DNA of 64,000 bases from Pipra filicauda (GCF_003945595.2 NW_024104162.1:1054001-1118000); one strand, 5' to 3'. Positions 40,612 to 55,260 are shown, counted from the first letter of the stretch. Program-made: numbers and translations. Notes: generated by a model from the letters alone, not told the origin.

Positions 40612-41350
40612 TCACAGAATCATTTAGGTTGGAAAAGACCTCTAAGATCATTAACCCCAACCATTAACCCAGCACTGTCAAGCCACCACTAATCCATGTC
40701 CCTCAGAGCCACATCTACAGAGCTTTTAAGCACCCCCAGGAACAGTAATTCCACCACTGCCCTGGACAGCCTGTTTCAGTGCTTGACAGTGCTTTTGGTG
40801 AAGAAATTTTCCCTCATGTCCAATCTAAATCTCCCCTGGAGCAACATGAGGCCATTTCCTCTTGTCCCATCACTTGTTAACTGGAAGAAGAGATCGACTC
40901 CCACCTGGCTACAATCTCTTTTCAAGGAGTTGTAGAGCCATAAGGTCCCCCCGAGCCTCCTTTTCTCTAGATTAAACAACCTCAATTCCTCAGGTGCTCC
41001 TTGTCAAGTCTGTGCTCCAGCCCCTTCCCCAGCTCTGTTGCCCTTCTCTGGACAGCCCCCAGCACCTCAATGCATGATTTGCAGTGAGTGGCCCAAAACT
41101 GATCCCAAGATTCAAGATGTCTAAGACATATAGCAGGCTTTTCCTCACCCTTTGTCACTGTTGCTCTCCACATCTAATAAAGTATGGGGATTCCCCTTAG
41201 CTGTCCTTTTGTTGCTAATGTACAGAAACACTTTTTATTGTCTTGTACAGTAGTAGCCAGATAAAGTTCTAGTTGGGTTTTTGCACTTTTGGCTTTCTCC
41301 CTGCATAACCTCATGACATCCTTGTAGCACTCATGCATCTGGTAATATAT
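40612..41350 (-). mobile_element. CR1 retrotransposon, internally deleted, minus orientation
   Basis: The 3' end faces low coordinates (CACAGAATCATTTAGG at 40614, complement of the CR1 terminus). Reading minus, the 3' part shows the RT C-terminus ([12 protein letters not shown] region, then [20 protein letters not shown]). The part at about 41140-41350 reads YKDVMRLCREKAKSAK and LELYLATTVQDNKK, which belongs to the linker before the RT domain. The RT core between them is missing. Stops and shifts show it is inactive. Confidence 0.85.
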
Positions 41351-44300
41351 CTAGATGGGAAACACTGCTCAGGACATAACAGCCAGGGGCTGTTGAGGGA
41401 GTAGCAGTGACAGGTCACCCACAGGGCTCATGCTACCCCCTTAGATGGGTGTTAACAGATACCAGAGAGTCTGTACAGGATACTTTCTCCAAGTGTAAAC
41501 ACCTCTCTTTTCCAAGGGATTGCATTGCTCACTGATCCAACTGGCAGCCCAGCAATACAAGCCAAGACAGAATCGGCTGAAAGTTGTCAACAACACCAAC
41601 ATTTAGTCCTCCTTCTGCTCTTGCCAAGATCCACGCTCTGTGTCTTGTCTCCCCTACAGCCACAAGGAGAACAGACCACAGAAGCTCCTTCAAGCAGCCT
41701 GCGCCTCCTGTGTCTGCAAAACACATAACACAAGTGACATTTACGCCAGCCAAGCCAGAGACTTCTGCAGCACAATCAGCCCAGGTGGAGCAAGGAGCGA
41801 GCAGAGCTTTGAAGCAGCCTAAAGACAGCTGTGTACACTGAACTGTCATGAAAAACATCTGTATAGGTTCAGGTCCAGTGCGAGTCACCTGATTTCCTCA
41901 GGACAGAGGAAAACAACTCACCCTGAAGTGCCTGTGCCAGAACCCAGCATGCTCCTGGGCACTGCTTCTATTTTCCTCGGAGTGTTTTCAGTATCACTTG
42001 CCACTGGCTGCTGCAGCTCACTGCCTCCTGGTAGTCAAAACAGCTTTGGACCAGCTAGCATTAGTTCTCTTGCTTAGGGAGAGATTTGCAGAGCCCTAAA
42101 TTGCAACACTAAATCTCACTGGATGCTTATCACCCAAGTTCAACACAGCCTGAAGTCCCACTAAGAAGGGAGGGAAAACTGCTCTGTCAAGACTCATTAC
42201 CTTGGAAGCAACTCAGCTGAGCAGCCACCTGCAGACATAGGAAGTCGGTCTGAGTCAGAGCTGACTCTGCCTCCCTGTCATAGCTGATGGGCTGCCCAGC
42301 AGTGAAGGGCTGTCACTGCCTCACCAGCACCGGTCAGGTGAGACACAGCTTCCATCCAGGTGATGCAACGGATGTGAGCCAGAGCACAGAAGGAGCTGCC
42401 TCAGCTTGGTATTTGGTTTGGGCCGTATGACAGTGAGGAATCCCAGCCCCATCAGGGGCCAGCAGTGGACATTGCCCAGTTTTACACCCCTGTTCTACTA
42501 GGCTTGACTGATGCTGCCTTGAAACTCAGCCAGTTGATAGGCCAAGCCCTCTTATTAATCTTCTCATTGAAGGTATAAAAACACCTAATACAAGAAGAGA
42601 ACACATCTCCAGGTCCTGGAGAAAGTACCAGTGTTTGAGCTCCTGGAGCCTTCCTACAGAAGGAAACCCCTCTAAGCGTAAGCAGTATCGAGCTGCTCTT
42701 TACAGCAGCATCTCTGCTAGTTCCCTCATCCTCACCATGCTCTGTGTGGCTGAGCAGGTCTCCAACAGCAGATTCAAAGCAGCTGTTTGTCTGTTTGTGC
42801 TGAACAGACGTCTGACTGGTCCTAGTGAGGTCCTCAGTCTAGATGGATTGAAGACATCCTCCTTACCTTAACAAGGGTTTCTTACGAAGCAACCTAAAGG
42901 GTCAAACCACTCCAAGGACAGGACGTCTCCTCCAATGTTTGCTTACAGACACAAGTGTTTTTAACAATCTGAGGTACTCTAAGTGCAAGACACCAGTGCT
43001 CTCTGAAAGTCCTATAATTCAAGTCTTACTACAGTCTTAACATGATGCAAAAGACTTAGATGACTTCAGCTCATACTAAGTCAACAGCAAACACATCTTT
43101 GTGGCAGAGAACGTTTCCACACATTACAGTTTAAGTAAGCTCAGAAATACCTCAGTCAATCCTGGTTATAGTTGCTGTGTCAATAGAATAAGGTGCAACC
43201 AACAAACCTTGAGCCAGGTTCAGTACTCAGATTTGCTCACATGAAGTCAGAGGCAATTTATGATATTCTCTTGTTAACACAGGCTGTTTCTCACATTACA
43301 TGGCATTAGTCACTACTGCCTGTGTCCCAGAAATGGAGCCCACATACATGCTCTAAGCTACACAGATCTCATTTCTGATGAACCTTGCTAGTACAAAATC
43401 AGCTATGGAAGACCAAGAAGAAGACAGTTTTAGCTCACAGAAGAAGCAGGTTTGAATACCTGAAGGAGCAGTTAGTTCAGATGAGGAGTTTCTCCAGTCA
43501 TACCTGCAAGAAACACTAAATTACTGAGGTAATTTACTGAGGTAAGCTGAGATGTTGGCTGTGCAGGGTTTCCCCCATGCTCCTACAAAGAAGGAGCTTG
43601 GCTTGAGTTGAGTTGGGATCCCACTGACTCAGCACTAAGACTGTTTTGCACTACATAATGCAGCTTGTCTGTCTTTATGGTATTTGATATAATTATTCTG
43701 GAGCAGCACCCTGTCAGAGGCACACACGCCCTTCAGAGGGCAGTGTGTGAGCTCACACAGGACTCTCATCCAGTCCCAGGAGCATTTCTGAACAAACACT
43801 TCCTTTTTCAGAGGTACCATGAAGAAAAACCTGTTTGTTAAGATTGATCCAAGACATCAGTTGTGTTTTACACTGTGTGAAGTCTCCTGCAGCGAGATCA
43901 CCTGCATGACTGCTCAGACCACAGCCTGCCAGCAGCACACCCAGCTAGCTCTGCTCAGGAGCCACCAGACACTTCACATCAGCCAGGAGACCAGTCAGCA
44001 TCATTCCTCCTCCTGGCCTAACTGGTGCCAAAGGAATGACACAGCTGTCTCCAGTACAGGAGAGGAGTCCTTCCACTTGACTTTTGATGCCGATCCTCTA
44101 AGCAAACAAGTCATTAATAATATGCTGACCCTCATGAAATTAAGCTGGTACAGCACACTCTCTTCTGCAGTTCTGTTATAACCTTTGTAAGGCTCACCTG
44201 CAGGAGCAGCAAGGGAGAACCTGTAACACCTGACCTGCAAGTGTCACTGTCTTACCTGATCCGAAAGGAAGAGCCAAAAAAACCGTTCTATGAAGCTTCA

Positions 44301-47300
44301 TAGTGCTACAGCATCACAGATACAAGAGCAAATAAAGCCTATGCCAAGTCTAATTAGGTTTCCCTTGTTTCTTCAGAGTACATTGCAACTGTCCTTTTAC
44401 TTGCTATATTAAGACAGCTGCTTTAACTCAAAGCAGAAATGGATGGTTAAGGATTCCTTGGAGATTTTTACACGTGTCAAGTCACAATGCAGGCATTTTA
44501 ATATTAATCAGGCTGGTACAAGCAAAGAACAGTAGGAGCTTGCATTGACCAGACCTTAGATTAGCTACCCTTTAACAGAAGTAGGCCTTGCAGGAGGAAC
44601 ACTGTAGGTTGCTCATGCACAGTTTTAGAAATCATCCAGCCTTGGGGGGAATCTTACCTCCATGGAGCTTCCTAAGCAGCAGCATACACTTATCAGTTCA
44701 AGTCACAATCCTAACATATTTAAAGAGATTGGAAGAACTGGGATGTTTGACCAGGAATTCTCTGGTCCTACATCTATCAGGTTGCCATCTGCACCTTCCA
44801 CTAGAAGGCAGCTGAATGCTGAAGCGAGGCTTTTAGACTGCACCTCTTGCCTTGTGTCCTCTGCCAGGAATATTCAACACCGTGCCAAGAAGGCACAAAG
44901 CAGTGGGTGAGCAAGGATTGAGCAGAGCTAAACAGTGAGGCACCTACTGCTGCTCCCCTGACCCAGTAGACAGGGGTCTAGCCTTCCACAAAAAGGCCTA
45001 TTTGAAGCTGAAGCACTGCAGGCCAGTTCTGGGTGCTGTGGCTGATAAGCAGAGCATTCACTTCTCCACTGTATCACAGGACCTTCAGTTAAAACACCCA
45101 CCATGGACAAGGCGACCTGGATAGATCAGGTCTCCATTAGGGCACACATGACAGTGGGCTCACCACAGTGACCAGACTGAGCAGAAGACGGGCAAACCTG
45201 AATACTGGAAGAACCTTCTGCCCTGAAAAGCAGAAAAAGTGCCCTAAAATGCAGCTAAGTGCACTTTTGACACAGAAACAGCAGCTCTACTCACTGTTCT
45301 CTTGCATGGGGGAGGCTGCAGAGCAGTATGTCTCTGTACTACACCAGAGAACTATTTTTAATCCCTCCCTCCCCCCCCCCGCAAGGGTTCTGCATTTCTT
45401 CAAGGAAACCGAAGCTGGAAAAATTATTCAGGACCAGCTCAGTCAGATTGAACCAGTTCCCTCTCAGAAGCAGCAAGTTCCCTAGCATGTTTGGGACCTC
45501 AAGGGGTTATTTCTGCTTAGATCTTCAGCCAGTGAAATAAAATGGTCACTGAATGCTTATCCTGTTCTTAGATGATCAAGCACACCAACAGCCTGGCACC
45601 CATCACTTGCCCTATGGTCACACTGTACCCTGCCATGGTTTAGTTAAGGCTTTGAGTAGACACAGGAATTTGCTCCAATTCAGCTACTCTGAAAATGCAA
45701 GGCCTCATCCTGAGGAAAGGTAGATAGTCTGTGATTGCCATTAGTTGACCAGGATCACAGTTCCTGGTTATAGTGTCCAAGTGGTCCAGACATCCTTTGA
45801 ACTGAAGCCTTAGTCTCGAACTGGAGCAGGAGCCCAAGGTGGGGCTGAACAGCTTTACCAATTACAATTTAACAACATCATCTTGTTTCCTACTAGCTGG
45901 TCACAAACACATTGTGTCTACTACAAGTAACAGAAGTACGCAAAGCTACAAGTAACAGCATGAGTAGTTCAACACAAATACTTGAGACCATTAGATTATG
46001 AACCTTCAACATCTGACTTGCACTCTCCCGAGAGTGACACAACAGCCCAGGAGCAGGGCAGAAGTCCTGTCTTTTCAGTTGGGCAGAAGCTCAGCATTAG
46101 CCAGAGGTCAATCAGCAGGGTCTATTATCTCAAATCAACATGGCTTAAGAGGTGTCAAGTTGCCTTCAAGGAAGAAACTAGAAATAAGGCTGCCTTTGAA
46201 TTATTTTTTTTTTGACTGCTACAGAGCCTGCATATTTTCCTTATCACACTCAAGTGCTCTATAAGTGGAACACATGCCCAGCATCCTCACACCAAGGACT
46301 ACTACAGAAGCACAGAATTTATAACAGCAGGTTGAATCTTGCATTGACAGGGGCAGCACAAGCAGGACAGTACTCTCTTCCACTTCCATGACAGGTCTAC
46401 AAGTAGCTCAGCTTCCCCAGCTCACTGGAAGAATCCATTGAGGAAAGCCTCACACTTAGTGGGGACACATGCTGGCTAAAAAGGAAATTAAGAACATTTT
46501 GTCATTCAGGTTGACAACTTGCAAGGACTGCTCTCTGTAAATGGGTTGTTTTTTAGGGCAATGGGCTCCTACAGTCCATACACTCAGAGGTGCTTCAGAG
46601 GTGCCCCCAGGCCTTGCTGATGTACCACAGAGCAGCAGTCAGCTCCAGTGAAGCCCACACCAAAAGCAGCCGGCAAGATATTCCTGTGACAGCTTCACCA
46701 AAGGGTACACTCTAGCTGCTGCTGTATCAGTAGCATCTCAAAACTTCCACCTCCTTCCTCCCCACACATTTATGATGCTGTTCTAACCAACATATTCCGT
46801 CCTGCTGGTACCCAGCCAAGAGCTCAAGCACAGCTCATCGTTCCCTGCTCAGGAGGAGCAGCTCAGCTGCCTGCTCCTTACTGCAGCTCCACCAAGAGCA
46901 GGCTTCTGTCCAGTTGGTACCTTTCCCAGCCAGCCCTGTGAGGCAGAAATTACCTCTGTTCAGGGAGCTGGGAGCATCAGCTACAAATTAATTTTTGATA
47001 CCTTGTGTAAAACATTATATTGCAAGCTGTCAGGTGCAGGTATGCTGTCCAGTATATCCCACTCCCATCTGGGAGTCCTAAGCCAAAAGCTTCACTTGCT
47101 TGAAGAACAGCCTAGAGCTTTAGATGCCTGCTAACACACTAGCTCAGATCAAAATAGAATCTTAAAACACGTTTCACTATCCCAGAGGAATTGGCTTTTT
47201 AGACTACAGCTGTCTGCAGTAAGTTTCCAACTCATTTTGAGGGTGGAGTTACAGCCTCCAGTGCTGGAGAAGCTGCTCTAGAACCAAACAAAGCTCAGGA

Positions 47301-50300
47301 ACCAGCAGCAGCGGCAGTCACCAGCTGTAGCTCAGCCACATGGCTTCAAGTTCTGCTCATTGTCTGCTTCAAAATGAGCACCAAACTGGTGTGACACGGT
47401 GCTAAAAGCCAACTGACGTGGTCTGTGAGGCAGCTCCCAGGTGGAGATGACACCAAGCCTACTCACTCTGCTGCTGTTCATGGATAACATGCTCTTAAAA
47501 CAGCTCAGTGCTAAAGAGAATGATGGGGCAACATGCATCTTGGGGAAATACGCAGGAAATCCAGTTGGGAAGCAGAAACTTTGGAACAGTTTTGAGCAGA
47601 ATAGCCCCTTGGTGCAACCAAGGAAGCTCCAGAGCCAGTGCTGGGTAAGACGCTCCTTTCAGTGGCAGTAAGGTTTTAGCTCGCCCCAAACATACCCTCA
47701 ACACCCAGCTGAAGGCTCTATCATACATCCCTGATGCGGACAAGGACTTGGAGCTCACTGGAGAGGACATGCCAATGGCCAGCTTGCCAAGGAGTCCAGG
47801 TGACACAGGGAAGGCAGAAGCAACGCCACCAGTAGGAGCCATGTCTGCAGTGGAATCACAGGACTTGCACATGAGAAGGGGTCTGCCCTGCCTGAGGTCT
47901 CAGCTCAGCTATGGCTCCCTCAGGGTTGAGATTTGGAGAGCACTGCATTCCTCAGAGGCACTGATGCGTGTGATCAGTCAGGCTCAAAGCCCAAGTTCTC
48001 GAAGCCAAACTCTTCAGTCCAAGCCTCACTGATTCACAACCCTGTTACACCTCCTGGCATTTCTCCAGATCAGAGTTGTTTTATGCCTGCACAATATTTA
48101 AATATTAGTTGTGGAACTAAACAAGTTTCTTGCTGCTATAATGAACTGTGACTCTACCCTAGAAGAGTCCAAACTGTGTAGGACTAGCCCCAGTCCCTGG
48201 TGCCAAAAGCTGATCTCTACTGGTTTAGGTATCACAACAGCCGTGTTCTCTTGAGGAGGTATCACCTTGATCTGGCTATGTGGTTTGAAAGTAGGAGCAA
48301 AACAAGTATGAAGATGCATTTCCTTACAGTACCATGGCAGATGTTTCTCTGTGTTCAATCAAACCCACCAGTGCACTTAGGAGCACTGGGAAAGGTCTGG
48401 AGGTAATTTCTTGCTGTCTACAGGAACACTACTTCACCCAGACTCTGCTTAGCCTAAGATCACAGGAGCACATGTAGGATCTCCCAGGTGATAAATGCCC
48501 TGAGCCAAAGGGAGGAAGGGAAGGGAGTGCAGAAAATGTCCCCAGGGATGTAGCCAGCTATGCTGGGCAGTCACTCTAGGTGGAACACTTTGCTTCTCAG
48601 GAACCTGAAGATGATCACCATCTCCACGGGTGCAGCAGGTATTGGGAGACTGCAGCTGCAGCAGGACAGGAGTGCAGGAAGTTCCTCTTGGAGTCAATGC
48701 CACACAGTAAGAAGACCAGGACTCCCAGAGAGAAAGCCAGACCTGCCGAAGCAGCAGCCTTCAGCTTACAGGAAGACACCTCTGTGAGAAAGCCACATCC
48801 ACAAGCTTCACTGAAAGATGGACGTTTCCAGTCACGGAGTTTTAGTCCACCAGTTCCTCCAGCACCTAAAGGACCCTTACTCCACAGGACATCTTCCTCC
48901 CAGGAATGGGCAGACGTACAGAGCCCAGACTGATAGCAAGCATCTCAAGATCTTCAGCTACCCTTCTCCTGGAGGCTCAAAGTCATGTCATTCAAGGATC
49001 AATATTGCTGTGCCCCTATCTTCCCAGAGGAAGCAGTTTCCCTGTAAATCCTGCAGGCTTTCAGGTAGTTCCCAGCAGATTTTCCCCAAGGATCAAGCTG
49101 TTACAAGAACAGGCATGCTTGCTTTAACACCCCTCCCCCTTTATCAGAGCAAGCTCAACTTCCCCTATTCTGCCCTGGGGGAGACAATCTCAGGATGTGG
49201 GAGGAGAGTAGAGCACATTGCTGCTGCTGGGAGACACTAGGCAACAAGCCATGTGTCTTGACTAAGGGCCTTGCCTACGCAAAGCACTGCACTACACCAG
49301 CACAGCTTCCATGTTGCTTTGCCTCTACCAGAACAGCCTCCTTGGTGGACAGCTTTCCCATCAGCAGGACAAATCTTAAACTGGAGCAGAGCTACAGTGC
49401 TCATACAGCCCAGTTTATACAGTCCTGTCTGTCAGCCTTTTGGCACAGAGCCACCCAACAGTTTCAGTAACCCCGACATGAATACCAAGGGCCCAGCACG
49501 GTTCTCACGTCCCCACTGACAATTCCCCCATTGCTTTCTGTAAACCAAGCACAGTGCCGGGGCAGCTGGCTTTTAATCTTCATTTCCAGAAGATAAGACT
49601 ATCGAATTCACAATATTGCAAGTCAGCCATGCCACTCAGAAACAGTTGAGTTGTTAGATCTTTACCGTATCTGACAGTATTTTTCAAGTGCTCAGATTAA
49701 TTTCTAGTTTTGACTACAGCCTCCTAAGTTTTCACACATTCTTGTCATGCTTTCGGTTTCAGAAACATAAATAGGAGGTGTTAGATAACTTTTGCAGTGG
49801 TAAGCAAAGCACAGGTCTTGGACCTTGGCAGTGGTAAACAATCCCTGGTTATCCACTCCTGGCTGTTAGCTGCCACAGTTCCTAGAGGCCTGAAAGGAAA
49901 CAAGTGACTGGAAGGAGACTTTGACCAAGTCAAACAACGGCCCTCGGGAGGCCTGCCAGACCCTGTAACTTACACCTGACATTCAGATCCAAGAGTGAAT
50001 ATTGTCTCTCTTGCAGCATGAGAAGCTTAATAGAAAGGACAAATACTGATGGGAGATCCTACTGCCAGACAAGCAGATGTAGGGAAGTACAAGATCAACA
50101 CTAGTGGCAAAAACCTTACTCCTCCTTCCAGAAGGTCCTGTTCTCAGTAATGAATCTTCTAGAGAGGAAGCTTCCTCTAGGGACAGGTTGTAATCTAAGA
50201 ACTACACCTTGATCTGCAAGCAGAACTCTTGATCCTACACACACTCAATACCTCTTACTATGCTAATACAGTCTGCAGAGCAGGATGGACAAGTATTTCA

Positions 50301-52949
50301 GTACCAGTCCCAGGATGAGAGTCTTAACAGGTAGCTTGCCATGACAGCTGAGTCAGTGCCTAACAAGGAATTCCTACTATGGATACTCAGTTTCACACTC
50401 ATACTTCATACCCTCATACCTCCTGCACAGATCCTGCATGAATGCTTTATCACTTCAGCTATTCTCTTGATGAAGCTCCACAAAGGGCCAATAAAAACCT
50501 CACTTGCATGGCAAGATTAAGATAGCTCTGATGGCAAATGGCATCTTCTTGTTAGACAGAGGGAGAGGTCAGGCCTAGGCATGCCTCAGAACCATCTCAC
50601 TGCTCATGCCTGAGACACTGGCACCAGTTTGTGCCAGTTTGGACTCCAGATATCATTATCCATGTCTGGGAGCTGAGTGACTCAGCCCACTTGAGGGAGA
50701 CAAGCACTAAGCAGGTTACTTTCAAGAGGATTCTGCTTCCAGCTGGAAAGAGATCAAGGCCTCAGCACAGATTTGTGAGATAAACTGGTAGCCCCAGAAA
50801 CCAAGGTCCAGGTACTCCAGGCAGGTTGGCTCCACAGGCAGCTCCAGCTGCTGGCCTTCACTTCTGTCCACCAAACTTCACTGGTCCAGCCTGTCCGTCA
50901 ACTGACCAAAGTTCCAGTATGAAGTGGCACAGAACAGACTCCAAAAAATACAAGGGCTTTTTAATTGACATTAAAAGGATCTACTTGATTTCATTTAGCA
51001 ATTCCTGCTTGAAACTCCTGCAAGTACAGTTACACACAATTAGTCACCTTAAGTTGGCATTTCAAATGGCTGGGGAGAGGCATGAGCAAATCACTCACTA
51101 CATCAGCACCTTTAAATTATACAAATAGGAATCTGTGCCACAAGCTTACGCTTCAATCCCATCTCAAAGGCAGTGCACCCCTCCTGAAGTTTCACTGCCC
51201 TGTGAAGACAGCCATGGCCTCAATAACAGGTTTCCCAGCAGGAGAAGTCAAGGCTATTCGAGATCAGCTGCAAACCAACACGCTCCAGTGGCCTTGATGA
51301 GCTTGCTTCCCTCACCAGGGTCACTGACCATGAGATAGCAACAGCAGTGTTGACAAAGCTTCCCCAATGGACGGAGCGCTGGTTGCTGGCACCGGAGAGG
51401 AGGAGCAGCCTCGCAGGAACAGCGCTCACAGCAACAATGACATCACCACGGCAGATCTCCACTGAGCAGAAAATGCAGCAGCACGCTGGGCTCGGGAGCT
51501 GCATCCCCACGAACAGAGAGCAAAAGCAACAAGCACGCTGGAAGGCAGAGACCAGCCATGTGACAGAGGGGTATCCCTTCACCACCTGCTATTTCTGAGC
51601 AGCACATGTGCAGTCACTGACCTTGGGCATTCATTCGCAAGTTTTATTCAAGGTGCATTTAAAGAGAAATAGGATCTTCAACAGAGCCAGTAACTGTAGA
51701 ACAGAACATGGTATATTAACTATTGTCATTCGATTAATTATCCACACCTAATTCAGTTCTGAGATGCACAGCTCCCGTTTGGATTGTTGCTGCAGAGTGT
51801 GACCCTTTTATCCTCACGATCTCCTCTCACAACTACTTCTGAAGGCAGACTGTTATACAGCAACTACAAAGGATCGTTTTAGGAAGCTGCAGGGGGAAGC
51901 CAACTCAACTCTAACTCACCAGGCAATTAAACTGCAATTATCAAGACAATGCTGTGCAAGTATGAAGCACTTTAGTATCTGAAGGACGCAAGATCGCTGT
52001 CAGACAAGCAGCACCCAGGCAGCTTGTGCCCAGCCAAGTTCAGCATCTAGGTGAAGTCTTATCTGGACTACCTTCTGTTGAGGCAACAAGCTTTAAACTA
52101 CACTACAGCTCTGCAAGAAATTCATAGGTCCATCAGGCCCTAGTAACAAGGGCTTAAGAGTAGGTCAGGTCACAGCTGAGAAGTCCAGAAGACATAATGG
52201 AACATTGCAGCACACAAGGTGAGGGTTCTGTAGTTGTTTATCAAACGCCCAATTTACTTCAGTTACTGAAGAAATTGCTGTATTATAACAACAGGGACAG
52301 GCACCAGTAAGTACCTGTGAGCCCATATCAGCCACCAGTTTTAGAGAATGCAAACATCCAAGCACCCTATTTCATAGCTCTTATTCTCAAGCTAGGGTTT
52401 GCCAGGCAGTCTCACGATGCAGCATTTAAAAAACACACCCTAATCAAGTATAGACAATTTTGTTTACAGTCAAATGTTAAGTTCTGCATAAACTAGTCTC
52501 ATTTTCACATAGAAGTCAGACCAAAATCCCATACATGTTAGAGACAGAGTTATTTATAGTTTTGCACAGATGGATTGATTGTAATTGTCATGTTTCCTCA
52601 AGGACAAGCTTTGCCAGAGATTTGCTCCAACAGGTAATTCACACGACCTTCCAACACAAGAGTCTTACAACAGGAGCTTTAAGAAGGGGCTGCAGAAGTT
52701 GAATCTGAGAACCCTCCTGCCCTCAAGCACTCATTTTGGGTAGTAAACCAAACAAAGTAGTATATTCCCAGGTCACTTCAGAGCAGAGCTTGTACATTTT
52801 CCACTTTCAATTAAGGATTCAGTGTCGTAACATGTCTGTGCTACTCAAAGAGTTTGATTCCCTGGCTTTGGCAGGAGGGTCAGGATGGCTGTAGTGCAGT
52901 GTCTGCTACAGAGTTATTTAAATTCTTAGCTTGGCACCTTCAAGGTACA

Positions 52950-53268
52950 ACTCTTGGGGTGCCACGTTCTCCATCTCTTCTCCCTGGTGACCAGTGACAG
53001 AACCCGAGGGAAGAGCATGAAGCTGTATCGGGGGGGCTTAGGTTGGATACTGGGAAAAGGTTCTTCACCCAGAGGGTGACTGGGCACTGGAACACGCTCC
53101 TCAGGAAAATGGTCACAGCACCAAGGCTACCAGAGCTCAAGAAGTGTTTGGACAACACTCTCAGGCACGTGGTGGGATTGCTAGGGTTGTCCTGTACAGG
53201 ACTAAGAACTGGACTTGATGATCCTTGTGAGACTTTTCTAACTCAGGACATTCTATGATTCTGTGCTG
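52950..53268 (+). mobile_element. CR1 retrotransposon 3' fragment, plus orientation
   Basis: About 320 bases of the CR1 3' end: CTTAGGTTGGATACTGGGAA, then TTCTTCACCCAGAGGGTGAC, then GGACTTGATGATCC, ending in ATTCTATGATTCTGTG. It has no coding capacity left. It lies in RAB7A intron 1, antisense to the gene. Confidence 0.92.
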
Positions 53269-54479
53269 AACTATCATTAGGGTATTTGAGGACAGGGACC
53301 ACTGCATGATATCACAGGGAAGAAGAAAGTTAAACATAGGTACTGCTGTGCATCTTATACTTCTCACTGCAGCCTGGGAGAGCAAGAAACCGCTACTGGA
53401 TTTTAAAAGTTTTCCTTATTGAGGGGTCAGATTAACCCCATCTCACAGCTTTTCTATACCAGAAGTAAAGTATTAACAGCAACACAAAGGAAAAAAAAAA
53501 TAAGGCAGTGATTGAAAGTAACAGTATTAGAGCTGCTCTAATTCTGAGGACTCTGGCCAGGCATGGTGGGTCCACTCATTAGTGCATGGAGGGCCAGTCA
53601 TGTGTTCAGTCAGCTGTTGGGAGTCACAAGGGGGAGGGGGAGAGACAAGTATACTTGTTCTTCCTGAGTAAGTACAGCAAGAGAGCCCTGATTATTTAAC
53701 AGGGAATATTCAAATGACTCCACCCACTTTAACCTCAAATTCAGCTCCTGAGAGAGTATGTTGACTCCAGCAGCCTGGCTCTACTGGAAGCACAGCCAGG
53801 ATACGGCTCCCATCACACAATACTAGTACCACCACAGACTTCAAGTCATAGCCAGCCAAGTACCATGGCATAGCTGGTTATGTACCACTCCCCTAAAAAG
53901 AGAACTCTCCACTTCCCCTAGCCACAGTTCCCACACGGATACACAAAGTGTTAGGCACAGGCCAGAGCTAGCCAGCCAGTGGCAAGTGCTGAAAGCTTTA
54001 AGGCTTCCATATTGGCAAGTGTCAAACAAAGAACAGCTTGCTTACAGTTGGGAGGACTTTGTTCTGTCATGTGTTCTCAGTTTACATACAAAAACCTCAT
54101 ACACACGCATCACAACAGCTCTGTTAATCAGCAAATATTTTTAGTTTTCAGGGAGAATTCCAGCTTCGACTCAAAAGGTTTGGAGACACTAGGCAAGACA
54201 TACTCATTTGGATGCTGAGGTTACCTCTCTTCGGATTAAGACAGCCTTTTCACTACTAAAATAATCCCTCTATTTACAGGGAGGATAGTGCAGTTGTCCT
54301 CAGCACAACCATTAGGCATTTCCATAATTATTTGTCTATATATACCTGGAGACTAATAACGCAACTACCACTTAATTTACCTTCTTATACACTCACAGCC
54401 AAAAGCACTTCCAACATCCACTCCAATACTTCTCCGGACTGACTCAGGCTTTACACGCACCAACAGCCACTTTCGCAAT

Positions 54480-55260
54480 AACTGCCAGTCCCCTCGGCCG
54501 CCTGCTCGGTCACATTAATCGCTCCCAGGACCGCCGGCTCATCCTAAAAGCGACACCCACCGACCCCCCGAGCAGCGTTTCACCGCCCCGGCCCAGCGCC
54601 CCCCCCAAGCCTCCCCGGGCTCTGCGAGGAGCTACGGCAGCACCGCACGGCTCAGACAATGCGCTCCCTCCCCGGGAGGCACCGCTCGGGCCTCCGCGAG
54701 CCCATCAGGCAGAGGAGGCTCCACAAAGCGCTGGCGAAACGCGCATCCCGGGAGAGGCCCGCGGGGAGGGGCCGCTTCCCGGGGAGACCCCCCTGCATTG
54801 TCCCGGGGGCGCGCCAGGCCCAGCCCCGGGGAGCTCGGTGTGGGGGGAGGCAAACGGGCCGGGCCGTGGTGCGGAGCCCGCCGGGAGCACCGAGACAGCG
54901 CCGAGACCGCGCCACCGCCCCGCCGGGGCCGGGCCGCCAGCGGCGCCCCCCGCCCGGGGCGGAGCCGCCCCTGCCCCCCCGTCGCCGGCGCAGCCGTGCA
55001 GGGCCCCCCCATGCCGCCCGGTCCCCGCGGGCTCACCTGGTGCTGCCGCCGCGGCCCGGCCCGATCGCTGCCCCCCGCCCGCCTCGTCCGCTTTAATGGG
55101 CCCCGCCGCCCCCCGCGCCCGCTTCCGCCTCCCCGCCGGCTTCCGATCACGGGGCCGCGCCGTCACCGCCGCCCGCCACACGTGACCGCGCGGCCCGCCC
55201 GCCATCTCGCGCCCCGTGCCGGGCGCGGGCCCCGCCGGAGCCCGTCGCTGTGCTTACTGC
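54480..55260 (-). promoter_or_regulatory. RAB7A: RAB7A CpG-island promoter and non-coding exon 1
   Basis: A CpG island whose minus strand carries a strong donor (CACCAG/GTGAGC) with exon 1 ending at 55037. The start probably lies near 55190-55210. CACGTGAC at 55179-55186 reads GTCACGTGTG on minus and matches the lysosomal CLEAR element (GTCACGTGAC, bound by TFEB/TFE3) at 8/10. A YY1-like GCCATCTCG is at 55201-55209. Exon 1 has no ATG in frame with Rab7a, in keeping with the start codon lying in exon 2. Confidence 0.75.

Larger units (their letters stand above)
38984..55036 (-). other. RAB7A: RAB7A intron 1 (about 16 kb)
   Basis: It runs from the donor CACCAG/GTGAGC at 55036-55031 to the CTTTCTAG acceptor at 38987-38984, minus strand. 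It contains CR1 fragments at 40612-41350 and 52950-53268. A very large first intron is typical of RAB7A. I found no nested gene, and none of its open frames shows recognisable similarity or splice support. Confidence 0.75.
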
